Source of the DNA: a virus
Strand: one strand, 5' to 3'
DNA length: 57,656 nucleotides
IMG/VR virus record: IMGVR_UViG_3300015371_000042
Location: 1-57,656 of that record
In this document: positions 29,440-36,613 of the stretch, one piece after another
Numbering within the stretch: the stretch's first letter is position 1
How the letters are laid out: each line of letters starts with the position of its first letter
Translations under genes and position numbers: made by a program
Notes under the pieces: model-generated
Told to the model about the DNA's origin: nothing
What the model saw: the letters and a program-made list of their open reading frames with translations, nothing else
The model's database searches: none

Positions 29440-29706
29440 TTACGAGCCGTCGCCGACAATGCTCGGGCGTGTCGACAGGAGGTAGGTGTCGACCTCGTAG
29501 CTCTGCGCCCTGCTCGCGGCCAACGGGCAGTCGTCGTCGCATGTGGATTCCTGGCAGAGCGGGCAGCACATGCCGTCCCGGTCCGTCTCGACCTGGTCGC
29601 CCACCCGCTGGAGCTCTTCGCGGTCGACATCGCAGCGGAGTTGTTCCGCGGCCTTGCGCAAGGTTGCGGCGATCAGGGAGACCTCGGGGGGCGGCGGAGT
29701 CGTCAT
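29440..29706 (-). CDS. Cys-cluster hypothetical protein
   Basis: 88 residues from ATG 29706 (ATGA overlap). An N-terminal helix (SLIAATLRKAAEQLRCDVDREELQRVG) is followed by CCPLCQESTCDDDC, a dense metal-binding-type cluster. It is a typical small actinobacterial protein of unknown role. Confidence 0.5.
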   Translation of the reverse strand: MTTPPPPEVSLIAATLRKAAEQLRCDVDREELQRVGDQVETDRDGMCCPLCQESTCDDDCPLAASRAQSYEVDTYLLSTRPSIVGDGS

Positions 29707-29924
29707 GCTCGCCAGGATCGCAGACGGCACGCCTCGTCCGGCCACGTCGTCAACATGGTGCCGGTCTCCTCGTCGACGAGGGTGATGCGGGCGTCCGGCA
29801 GTGATCCCCACGACCCCACCCACACCGGCAGCTGGTCGCGGGCCGTGGACTCCAGCGGCCACCAGCCGTGCATCACCGGCTCGCCGTCGACGAACAGCGT
29901 GAGGTGGTACCGGTCCGGGTTCAC
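29703..29924 (-). CDS. small hypothetical protein
   Basis: 73 residues from GTG 29924 (GTGA overlap with the LexA-like gene). Aromatic beta-rich sequence (YHLTLFVDGEPVMHGWWPLES, ARITLVDEETGTMLTTWPDEA). It looks like a host-type Streptomyces protein. Function unknown. Confidence 0.5.
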   Translation of the reverse strand: MNPDRYHLTLFVDGEPVMHGWWPLESTARDQLPVWVGSWGSLPDARITLVDEETGTMLTTWPDEACRLRSWRA

Positions 29925-30142
29925 GTGAGCCGTATTCCGCGCGGCCGGCCCGGCTCACGGACGATGGCCGCCTTCGCCTCCAGCTCCCGCAGTTGGTAGT
30001 GGACGCCGCCCGCGCTCAGCCCGAGCTCGGCCCGCAGCTCTGCGACGGTCGGGGATTCGCCGTCCTCGACGATGCGGCGTCGGATCGCGGCGAGGATGCG
30101 GGACTGGACGTCGGTGAGGTGGTCGACTTTGTGCTGAGCCAT
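29921..30142 (-). CDS. LexA-type winged-helix DNA-binding protein
   Basis: 73 residues from ATG 30142, only the LexA N-terminal domain: LTDVQSRILAAIRRRIVEDG, then SPTVAELRAELGLSAGGVHYQLRELEAKA, then GRPRGIRL. There is no protease domain, so it is not self-cleaving. TCTAAT (30154-30149) ends six bases before the ATG, suggesting a leaderless message. It is divergent from the DUF6233-like gene and first in a three-gene string. Confidence 0.75.
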   Translation of the reverse strand: MAQHKVDHLTDVQSRILAAIRRRIVEDGESPTVAELRAELGLSAGGVHYQLRELEAKAAIVREPGRPRGIRLT

Positions 30143-30187
30143 ACCCAGATTAGAGCGCGTGTTCGATTTTTGGTGCAAGCTGGAGTG

Positions 30188-30526
30188 GTGACCGATCTCC
30201 CGCCCGACCTGCCCAGACTCCGCACCCTGGAGACCTGGCTACAGCTCACCCTCGACGAGGTGCGGGCAGCGATCGCGGCAGCCGAGCAGCGGGAAGCCGA
30301 ACGGCAGCGGGGCATCGAGCGTCGGCCGCCCGCGCCCGACTGGCTGCTCGAGGTCGGCCTCAACCGCGACAGTCCACCCGTACAGGTCCACGTCGGCGGC
30401 TGCTGGGATGCCGGGAAGCGCACCCGCGGCATCGACCGAGGTGAGGCGCTGCGGGCCCTCGCCGACGGAGTGAAGGCCTGCGGAGTCTGCCGGCCGGACA
30501 GTGAGCTCGGGTTTCTCGACGGGTGA
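30188..30526 (+). CDS. DUF6233-like protein
   Basis: 112 residues from GTG 30188 (GGAG just ahead; GTG 30185 also possible). LPPDLPRLRTLETWLQLTLD, AAIAAAEQREAERQRG, PPAPDWLLEVGL, VQVHVGGCWDAGKRTRGIDR, ALADGVKACGVCRPDSELG matches what I remember of DUF6233, a Streptomyces family of unknown function. Two Cys and the GGCW motif could bind a metal. It is followed by a strong terminator. Confidence 0.75.
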   Translation: MTDLPPDLPRLRTLETWLQLTLDEVRAAIAAAEQREAERQRGIERRPPAPDWLLEVGLNRDSPPVQVHVGGCWDAGKRTRGIDRGEALRALADGVKACGVCRPDSELGFLDG

Positions 30527-30534
30527 CACGACGG

Positions 30535-30572
30535 CGCCCGCCTCGACGACGGGGGTGACTACGAGGCGGGCG
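30535..30572. terminator. terminator between convergent genes
   Basis: Perfect 11-bp arms CGCCCGCCTCG (30535-30545) and CGAGGCGGGCG (30562-30572), between the DUF6233-like gene (+) and the recombinase gene (-). The next ~120 bases show no gene. Confidence 0.7.
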
Positions 30573-30696
30573 TGCGGCCAGTGTTGCACGGCGGACTGAC
30601 TGGACGGGCGCCTTCCGTCTACCGTGTCGGGGCGGCCTGTCTCGTTCGCAGCGACCCTTCGGGGCGTGGGGAGTACCCCGCTGGCAGGCCGCACCT

Positions 30697-31746
30697 CTAT
30701 GCCCCCTCCGCCTCCACTGCTCGCATTGCCGCGGCAATCTGGTCCTGCATCTTGTAGGACGGCGAGCGGTCCAGGGCGCCGGCGGCCCGGTCGTACCTGC
30801 GGGTGGTTCGAGGGTCGGCATGCCCCATCGCATCCTGTACATCCGCCAGCGGAACGCCCTTGCCCAGGAGTGCCGTGGCGTAGGAGTGGCGCAGCGAGTG
30901 AGGCGACAAGAGGTCTGCGTGCGGGATCCCGGCAGCCTTCGCAACACGTCGGACGAGGCGGAAGGCGGCCGGCTCATCCATCGGCTGCCCCGTGCTCGTC
31001 GCGAACAGCGGCTTCTCGGGGCCCGGCCCATCCCGCTCGGCGAGAAGCGCCTCCACGGCCGCGACTGCCATGGGTACGAGGACGAAGCGCTTCTTGTGGT
31101 CGCGTTTCGTCGTGAGGTCGATGACGCGGTGGCCCTGGTCGTGGCCGATATCTCCGACGCGGGCGTTGAGGACGGACCCGATTCGCGCGGCGGTCACGGA
31201 GAGCAGAACGAGGAGAGCGTAGGTGCGGGCCGTCTCGTGCTTGCGGGCATAGGTGAGGACTTGCGCCAGCTGCGCTGCCGTCATGCCGCGGGTGGGCGAG
31301 TCGTCGGCGGAGACTGACGGGCGCTCCATCCCGAAGAACGGGTTGCGCTCGGCCGCTTCGGCGCGGACGAGGTAGGCGTACCAGCTGGATGCTGCGGCGA
31401 GGCGGCGGGCCCGGGTCGACTTCGCAAGCTCGGCGTCGGTGAGTGCGGCGGCGTACTGGTCGGCTTGCAGTGGCCTGGCGAGTGCCGGGTTGGTTTCGCT
31501 GGCTGCGCACCAGGCGAGCCACCACGATGCGTCCTTGGCGTAGGCGGTACGACTGTGGATCGACTTGCGGCGAGCGAGCCATGTCGCCGTCGCCTCGACG
31601 ACGTTGGCCGCGGCGCCGGCATTTCGGAGGAGCGCCAGGAGGGTCTCAGGTGAGGAGGCGGGCGGGGCGCCCCGCAGGGAAAGCGTTGGAGTGGCGGTCG
31701 GCTCGAGGAACACCGGCCGTTCGGGCAGTGCGGGAAGGTCGGCCAT
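30697..31746 (-). CDS. XerC/XerD-like tyrosine recombinase
   Basis: 349 residues from ATG 31746. N-terminal SAM-like core-binding domain (~45-135), catalytic domain from ~150. R188 in TAARIGS, Lys near 214-219, H283-x-x-R286 in SPHSLRH, H309 in MGHAD and Y318 in TTRRYDRA give a complete catalytic set. The C-terminal MGHADPRTTRRYD pattern is of Xer type and differs from the integrase at 23348. TATCCT ends six bases before the ATG, so it may be leaderless. An almost perfect dif-like inverted repeat sits immediately upstream. Confidence 0.88.
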   Translation of the reverse strand: MADLPALPERPVFLEPTATPTLSLRGAPPASSPETLLALLRNAGAAANVVEATATWLARRKSIHSRTAYAKDASWWLAWCAASETNPALARPLQADQYAAALTDAELAKSTRARRLAAASSWYAYLVRAEAAERNPFFGMERPSVSADDSPTRGMTAAQLAQVLTYARKHETARTYALLVLLSVTAARIGSVLNARVGDIGHDQGHRVIDLTTKRDHKKRFVLVPMAVAAVEALLAERDGPGPEKPLFATSTGQPMDEPAAFRLVRRVAKAAGIPHADLLSPHSLRHSYATALLGKGVPLADVQDAMGHADPRTTRRYDRAAGALDRSPSYKMQDQIAAAMRAVEAEGA

Positions 31747-31747
31747 G

Positions 31748-31777
31748 GCTACAGGATAACGGTCATTATTCTGTAGC
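31748..31777. repeat. dif-like inverted repeat at recombinase start
   Basis: Left arm GCTACAGGATAA (31748-31759), spacer CGGTCA, right arm TTATTCTGTAGC (31766-31777). Arms match 11 of 12. The ATAA-N6-TTAT centre is the arrangement of bacterial dif sites (XerC arm, 6-bp crossover, XerD arm). The left arm also includes the putative -10 box of the recombinase gene, so it could double as an operator. Confidence 0.6.
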
Positions 31778-31817
31778 GGTGGGGATCATGATGACTGGTC
31801 AGGAAGCCGTGCTCCCC

Positions 31818-31835
31818 CGCCGCCGTGAGGCGGCG
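31818..31835 (-). terminator. end of the late operon
   Basis: Perfect 7-bp stem CGCCGCC with GGCGGCG and a GTGA loop, just downstream of the last small late gene (ends 31852). Confidence 0.6.
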
Positions 31836-31851
31836 AAGGGAAGGGGCGTCG

Positions 31852-31944
31852 TCACTCGGTCTCGTCGTCGGGCGGCGGTAGGGGTGGCGGCTCCCGGAAC
31901 GGGTGCGGTGACAGCCAGAACGGCGGGTCGGTGTCGGCGTCCAC
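31852..31944 (-). CDS. 30-residue Pro-rich protein at end of late operon
   Basis: GTG 31944 is preceded by GGAGACCACC. The product begins VDADTDPPFWLSPHPF and continues with Pro/acidic residues to TGA. It follows the 31955 gene by 10 bases and precedes the terminator. It is too short for a functional call. Confidence 0.5.
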   Translation of the reverse strand: MDADTDPPFWLSPHPFREPPPLPPPDDETE

Positions 31945-31954
31945 GGTGGTCTCC

Positions 31955-32236
31955 TCAACGGTTGCTGATGGTGAGGTAGATCGACCGTTCGTCGATCAGC
32001 CCCCCAGTGGTGGTGATCTGGCAGACCATCCGGTAGGCGTCGTCGACGGTGCCGCCCTCGATCCGCTGGGTGACGTCGGTGTCGGTGACGACGGGCTGCC
32101 CGACGGCGGTGAGTCCGTCAGGCACGGTGACTGTGGCGGAGCTGATGGTGTCGTCGATGTCGGCGAGCCAGTCGGTCCAGCCCCAGGTGTAGTCGAGGCG
32201 GGCCGCCGGGTCCTTGGTGTAGCTGTCGTCGGCCAT
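31955..32236 (-). CDS. small virion-associated protein
   Basis: 93 residues from ATG 32236. KDPAARLDYTWGWTDWLADIDDTISSATVTVPDGL, then VTQRIEGGTVDDAYRMVCQITTTGGLIDERSIYLTI is a pattern often found in phage tail or decoration proteins (Ig-like, sometimes called tail-associated). It is probably a virion accessory, exact role unknown. Confidence 0.55.
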   Translation of the reverse strand: MADDSYTKDPAARLDYTWGWTDWLADIDDTISSATVTVPDGLTAVGQPVVTDTDVTQRIEGGTVDDAYRMVCQITTTGGLIDERSIYLTISNR

Positions 32237-32241
32237 GCGGC

Positions 32242-33546
32242 CTACCTCCGGATTGTCAAAGTGCGGTGTTCGGCGGCCACGTTGAGGCGGCGGGTTTCGG
32301 CGGCCACGGTGAGGCGTCGGCGCTCGGCAGGGATCCTGAAGGTGCGCTCCGGGCTGGGCACGGTGGTGGTCGGCGCAGTGAGCGGGTGCGCCGTGTCGGC
32401 TTCAACTGCGGTCCCGAGCGCGGCGGTTTTGTGGCCGGTGAGCGGCATCGCCGTCTCGACGGCGGTGGCTGTGCCGAGCATGTTCGGGGCGACGCCGGTG
32501 AGAGGCTGTGCGTCCTCGACGGCAGTCGCAACGCCGAGCGTGCCCGCCTTCACCCCGTCGAGGGCCTGGGCGGTGTCCTCTTCGACGGCTGGCGCGAGGG
32601 TGGCCGTCTTGGTCCCGGTGAGGGCCTGGGCGGATTCGGTGGTGCCGGCGGCATCGAGGGTGGCCGTCTTGACCCCGGCGATGTCCTGCGCCGCGTCCTG
32701 CTCGAGGGCCGGGGTGAGGGCAGCGACTTTGGCGCCGGTGAGGGGTTGCGCGGCGGCCGTCTCTGCGGCGACGCCGAGCGTGGCCGCCTTGGACCCTATG
32801 AGCAGTTGGGCCGTGTCGGAGGCGCTGGCGGCGCCGAGGGCACTCGTCTTGGATCCGGTGAGGGCCTGTGCCGTGTTCGCCTCGGCAGATGGGGGGAGCG
32901 CTACAGTCTTGGCGCCAACGAGGGCTTGCGCGCCGCCGGTTTCGGTGGCGACACCGAGGGTGGCCGCCTTCGCGCCGACGAGCGACTGGGAGGTCTCGAC
33001 TGCGGACGCGATGCCGAGGGTTGCGCCTGCGGACACGTCTGCGGCGGTGAAACTGTCGAAGCGCAACGCGGTGTTGGCTTCCGCGCGGATGCCGACGGTC
33101 GTGCCCGTGGTGACGGCGCCGTTGGTGACGGAGATGCGCGACACGCCGTTGATGTAGACGGTGATCGTGGATCCGACGGCCTGGATTTTCACGACGTCGC
33201 CTGGCGCTGCTGCGGCACTGTAGGTGCCGATGCTGGTGAAGCCTCCGGATACGACGGAGAAGAGCGCCCAGTTGCTGCCGTTGTTGCGCACCGCGTAGCC
33301 GGAGGTGAGGTCCGCGTTGCCGCGGCACCACACGCCGTGGCTGACTGCGGTGGTGGCGGCGATGGTGACCTGGGCGTAGTTGTCGTCGCTGGCCATCGCG
33401 GTGGCGGCGCGCAGGAGGATCGTCCCGCCCGTGGTGCCGGTGGAGAGCTGGTTGGAGATGATCGACCAGTCGCCGGACACCTCGACCCAGCCGGCGCCGA
33501 GACTGCTGGAGTCGGCCCTGTTGAAGTCGTCGCTGAAACTCGTCAC
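32242..33546 (-). CDS. LamG-like protein with eleven 20-residue repeats
   Basis: 434 residues from GTG 33546, two bases after the previous stop. Residues ~1-170 form a jelly-roll, concanavalin-like domain (SDDFNRADSSSLGAGWVEVS, WSIISNQL, ALRFDSFTAADV). Residues ~175-395 are eleven tandem 20-residue units with consensus xxExxAQxLTGxKxAxLGxA. The ~45-residue end has three RR(L/T)xVAA-type units. The likely role is a surface fibre or decoration that binds host glycans, but this is inferred. Confidence 0.65.
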   Translation of the reverse strand: MTSFSDDFNRADSSSLGAGWVEVSGDWSIISNQLSTGTTGGTILLRAATAMASDDNYAQVTIAATTAVSHGVWCRGNADLTSGYAVRNNGSNWALFSVVSGGFTSIGTYSAAAAPGDVVKIQAVGSTITVYINGVSRISVTNGAVTTGTTVGIRAEANTALRFDSFTAADVSAGATLGIASAVETSQSLVGAKAATLGVATETGGAQALVGAKTVALPPSAEANTAQALTGSKTSALGAASASDTAQLLIGSKAATLGVAAETAAAQPLTGAKVAALTPALEQDAAQDIAGVKTATLDAAGTTESAQALTGTKTATLAPAVEEDTAQALDGVKAGTLGVATAVEDAQPLTGVAPNMLGTATAVETAMPLTGHKTAALGTAVEADTAHPLTAPTTTVPSPERTFRIPAERRRLTVAAETRRLNVAAEHRTLTIRR

Positions 33547-33548
33547 GG

Positions 33549-33998
33549 CTATGCGGTGGAGCTGGCCCGGAAGAAGTCGGTGACGGTCAACGTGAAGTTG
33601 TTGCCGTCTGGGGTGAGCGACAGGTCGTGGAGGGTCAGCGGCACGATGCTGGAGTCGGTGCCGGTGGTGGTGTCCGGGTCGAAGCAGATCAGCAGCTTCG
33701 AGATCGCGTTACCTGTGGGCGCCGTCCAGGTCTGGTCGGCGAAGTCCAGGGCTACGCGGTCGTTGGTGTCGTCGACGGTGACGGTGCAGGCGGTGACCGT
33801 CTTCCTGCCCATGGTCGTCTGCTCGTTGGTGGTGCCCGACAGGAACGCTGCGAGGTCGTCCTTGTCGCGCAGGACGGAGTCCGCTTCCAGGCCCGAGGTT
33901 TCGATGGGGACAAGGATGAGTGCGGCGTTTCCGGTGCCGACTTGTTCGGCGTACCGCTTCATGTAGCCGAGGGCGATGTTCAGGACGAGGTTGGCCAT
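33549..33998 (-). CDS. minor tail/virion protein
   Basis: 149 residues from ATG 33998. MANLVLNIALGYMKRYAEQVG, then TSGLEADSVLRDKDDLAAFLSG, TVDDTNDRVALDFADQTWTAPTGNAISKLLICFDPDT. This is a recurrent actinophage virion protein type located near tail fibre genes; I know no assigned function beyond structural. It is close to and before the LamG-like repeat protein. Confidence 0.6.
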   Translation of the reverse strand: MANLVLNIALGYMKRYAEQVGTGNAALILVPIETSGLEADSVLRDKDDLAAFLSGTTNEQTTMGRKTVTACTVTVDDTNDRVALDFADQTWTAPTGNAISKLLICFDPDTTTGTDSSIVPLTLHDLSLTPDGNNFTLTVTDFFRASSTA

Positions 33999-34007
33999 TT
34001 CGATCTC

Positions 34008-34757
34008 CTATGTGGGGTTGTCAGGCTGCCGCGCGGGCCTTCCTGACGTGGTGCGTCGGCTGAGCAGGTTGAGTGGCAGCAGTCCCGTCGACTGGGTGTC
34101 GTTCTGGGAGGGCTTCTGGTCGCCCGGGGAGGGCTTTGGGTCGCTGGAAGTGGGTGACGGGTCTGGGCTGGACGTCGGCTCGGACGTGCGGGTGCACTGG
34201 TAGCGGGGGTTGTCGGGGTCGAAGTCGTCGACCGGAACGCACCGGTACTCGGCGCCGTCCTGGTCCGTGTACGTCCACTGCGACGGCGGGGCCCCGTTCT
34301 GCCCGTCGGTACCGTCCTTGCCGTCCTGGCCGGCCGCGCCATCGGCTCCGTTCGCACCGGCAGGCCCGGTCGGGCCGGGGATGGTGGAGTCGGATCCGGG
34401 GGCGCCCGATGGTCCTGTCGGCCCCGGTGGCCCCGGGCTGGGGGTGATGGTGGGAGCGTCCTTGCCCGGTGCGCCAGCAGGTCCGGGCGGACCCGAGGGG
34501 CCGCGCGCCCCGACCACGGTCTCGCCTGGCTTGCCTGGGCTTCCGGATGGTCCGGCTACCGGCGTTCCGCCGAGGCCTTCAACCTGCCGGGCGAGAGCAT
34601 TGCCGCGGGCCGTCTCGTAGCGCAACTGCTGGGCCTGGTCGACGAAGAGGACCGTCAGGCCGGCGAACAGACCGAGCGCGAGCAGCGCGGTCACCAGCCC
34701 GAGCCACTCGGCGCGCGGCAGTCTGCGCGTGTGCGGCTTCTTACGAACGCCGGTCAC
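34008..34757 (-). CDS. membrane-anchored collagen-like protein
   Basis: 249 residues from GTG 34757 (GTGA overlap). Residues ~18-40 (WLGLVTALLALGLFAGLTVLF) form one membrane helix with an N-terminal basic side, so the rest faces outward. A short helix precedes a collagen-like stretch (~68-157) of Gly-x-y triplets such as GPP, GPA, GPT, GKD, broken once by APTITPS. The C-terminus is Ser/Pro/Asp-rich with two Cys. It lies between holin-like and virion genes. It may be a cell-envelope or lysis accessory, or a virion collagen fibre. Confidence 0.75.
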   Translation of the reverse strand: MTGVRKKPHTRRLPRAEWLGLVTALLALGLFAGLTVLFVDQAQQLRYETARGNALARQVEGLGGTPVAGPSGSPGKPGETVVGARGPSGPPGPAGAPGKDAPTITPSPGPPGPTGPSGAPGSDSTIPGPTGPAGANGADGAAGQDGKDGTDGQNGAPPSQWTYTDQDGAEYRCVPVDDFDPDNPRYQCTRTSEPTSSPDPSPTSSDPKPSPGDQKPSQNDTQSTGLLPLNLLSRRTTSGRPARQPDNPT

Positions 34758-35104
34758 TTTGCCACCACCGCCCAGATCGCGATCGCGCTGGACACCACGG
34801 CCACCAGGACGGGGATGATCGCCGAGTAGAGGCGCTGTTGCCGGTCCCGTTCTCGCCGGTCTCGTTCATCGCGCTGGTACTGCTCGAACGAGTTCTCGAG
34901 GGCGGCGTTCGCGTCCCGTTCCTTCTGCAGATCCTGAGCAAGGGCGTTGATCCGCTGGTCGGTGTACGCGCTCTGTAGCGCGTACACCTCGGTGGAGACC
35001 ACTTTGTCGAGGCGGGAGTTGATGCCCTGGCCCATGGCCTGGATTTCATGGCGAAGGGCGTTGACGGTGCGCCCGAGTTCGCCGACAGACAGCTCATCGG
35101 GCAC
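34754..35104 (-). CDS. coiled coil with C-terminal membrane helix
   Basis: 116 residues from GTG 35104. Residues ~45-90 are a charged coiled coil (QDLQKERDANAALENSFEQY, then RDERDRRERDRQQ). Residues ~92-115 form a hydrophobic helix (YSAIIPVLVAVVSSAIAIWAVV). Position after the holin suggests a lysis accessory such as a spanin-like or second holin, without direct proof. Confidence 0.6.
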   Translation of the reverse strand: MPDELSVGELGRTVNALRHEIQAMGQGINSRLDKVVSTEVYALQSAYTDQRINALAQDLQKERDANAALENSFEQYQRDERDRRERDRQQRLYSAIIPVLVAVVSSAIAIWAVVAK

Positions 35105-35116
35105 TCGTGCTCCTGG

Positions 35117-35485
35117 CTAGAGGACCGGCTTCGCGGGCTGCGAGGCGGTCGCGGTCGGGCTGGCCGGGGAAACCTGGCCGCGGGTCAGGAAGACGAGGAT
35201 CGCGACGACGAGGGCGTTCAGTGAGCCGACGGTCTCGGGCGCCACGTTGAAGTGGAACGTGGCCAGCAGGGCGACGACGACGGTGACGAGGCCGGTGAAC
35301 GCCGACGGGGTCACGGGCCGGGTGATGGCGGCGGTGATGGCGGCGAATACGCCGGAGATGACGGCGACGATCGCGCCCGCCTGCTCGCTGGACAGGCCGA
35401 CGTTGAATGTGACGGCGAGAGACAGGGCGGCGGAGACGATGCCGAGGACGACAGCAGGCTCACGGCCGAAGATACGAAGGGGCAT
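35117..35485 (-). CDS. holin
   Basis: 122 residues from ATG 35485. Two or three membrane segments: AVVLGIVSAALSLAVTFNVGL, AGAIVAVISGVFAAITAAI and FTGLVTVVVALLATFHF, plus NALVVAILVFLT. There is a short charged C-tail. Size, hydrophobic layout and direct position after the endolysin (16 bases) fit an actinophage holin that permeabilises the membrane for the amidase. Confidence 0.8.
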   Translation of the reverse strand: MPLRIFGREPAVVLGIVSAALSLAVTFNVGLSSEQAGAIVAVISGVFAAITAAITRPVTPSAFTGLVTVVVALLATFHFNVAPETVGSLNALVVAILVFLTRGQVSPASPTATASQPAKPVL

Positions 35486-35501
35486 GGCGGGTTCCTTCTG
35501 G

Positions 35502-36419
35502 TCAGGCGATCACGTCGAAGCCGTACTTGGCCCCGAGCTTGGTGAGTGAGGTCGGGCCGGGGATGCCGTTGGCGTCGGCGCCGGTGTAGCCGAGGTGGCG
35601 CTGCCACTTGGCGTATGCGGCGACGGTGGTGGTGCCGAAGGAGCCGTCGCCGGCGTAGGTCTTGCTGAGGTAGCCGAGTTTGACCAGGGCGGCCTCAACG
35701 AGGTTGGCGCCGGCCATGTACGTGACGTGGCCTTGGCGCGCGCCCGGGTCGGTCTTCGCCGCGGTGACGAGGCGGGACAGGTCCACGCGCGGCTTCGACG
35801 GCGTCGGCCGCGGGGTCACCGGCTTCCCACCCACCGCCAGCTGCCGCTTCACGTCCGCACGGAAGACGTCCATGTCGAAGCTGGGGTCGATCTTCCCGGG
35901 CTGGCATTCCTTGTGCCCGGCGACGGACTTCTCGGTCCAGCCGTGCGCCCGGCAGATGGCGGCTGCCCACAGCACGGCTTGCGTGTACTGGCTGACCGGG
36001 TAGGGGTCTCGGCTGTCGCCCCGGTTTTCGATCTCCAGGCCGTACAGGCAGTCGTTGCCGTCGTAGTTGGCTTGGTCGTCCTTGGGGAGCGGCGAGGATT
36101 CGGCGGTGAGTGCGTGGATCACGTCCAGGTCGACGAGTCCGGCGTGGTTGGCGCGCCCGTTGCCGATCATCCACAGTCCGGCGGTCTTCCCGAGCCAGGA
36201 GTGGCAGAGCGGGCCGGGCAGATCTGAGCGGCCGTTGTAGCAGACCTCGCGATCGTTCTGCCCGGCTGTGTGGTGGATGAGCACGCCGACAACGGGCCCG
36301 AAGGCTTTGCCGGTTGCGGCTTCGCGGTTGTGGGTTGCCCAGCCGGTGTGCTCGTGGACGGTGAGGCCCTCGGCTTTGAGTGCGGCGAGCATTTTTGCGG
36401 GAGTGAGTGGTGTGGCCAT
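35502..36419 (-). CDS. endolysin: N-acetylmuramoyl-L-alanine amidase with peptidoglycan-binding domain
   Basis: 305 residues from ATG 36419. An amidase_2 domain (~22-185): VVGVLIHHTAGQ with first zinc His, WMIGNGRANHAG, YGLEIENRGD and KSVAGHKECQPGKIDPSFDMD with the last His and catalytic Lys. A linker of Pro/Arg follows, then a C-terminal PG-binding-type domain (~235-300: VEAALVKLGYLSKT, GSFGTTTVAAYAKWQ). It cleaves MurNAc-L-Ala bonds. No signal peptide is evident, so release should need the neighbouring holin. Confidence 0.92.
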   Translation of the reverse strand: MATPLTPAKMLAALKAEGLTVHEHTGWATHNREAATGKAFGPVVGVLIHHTAGQNDREVCYNGRSDLPGPLCHSWLGKTAGLWMIGNGRANHAGLVDLDVIHALTAESSPLPKDDQANYDGNDCLYGLEIENRGDSRDPYPVSQYTQAVLWAAAICRAHGWTEKSVAGHKECQPGKIDPSFDMDVFRADVKRQLAVGGKPVTPRPTPSKPRVDLSRLVTAAKTDPGARQGHVTYMAGANLVEAALVKLGYLSKTYAGDGSFGTTTVAAYAKWQRHLGYTGADANGIPGPTSLTKLGAKYGFDVIA

Positions 36420-36486
36420 GCGGGTCTCCTCTTATCACGCCGTCACCTTCGAATCGTAGCCTGAACCCCGCCTTTCACCTACGAAT

Positions 36487-36501
36487 CACAGGTATCCTGT
36501 G
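36487..36501. promoter_or_regulatory. palindrome in divergent promoter region
   Basis: CACAGG-TAT-CCTGTG, perfect 6-bp arms around TAT, which includes a TATCCT box readable on the + strand. It lies between the endolysin (-) and the first gene of the + strand cluster, and is a candidate operator for that cluster. Confidence 0.45.
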
Positions 36502-36525
36502 GTCAGGTTCTGCTCAGAGGACCAG

Positions 36526-36563
36526 TGGCAGGGGCGCGGCCGTGCGGGGCTACGCCCCTGCCA
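36526..36563 (+). terminator. hairpin in leader of + strand cluster
   Basis: Perfect 11-bp arms TGGCAGGGGCG (36526-36536) and CGCCCCTGCCA (36553-36563), upstream of ATG 36614. It could act as an attenuator for the cluster. The rest of the 36420-36613 gap shows no gene. Confidence 0.5.
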
Positions 36564-36613
36564 CACCAAAACCCGCACCCCACCCGCACCAACCCGCACC
36601 CAGGAGTTGCCGC

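Noticed and set aside
25000-31750. Interpreting the accessory belt as host chromosome beyond a prophage end
   Set aside because: The tRNA at 24.8 kb is only a fragment, and phage lysis and tail genes resume directly to the right. The belt is more simply an accessory region inside the phage genome, although its genes are host-like.
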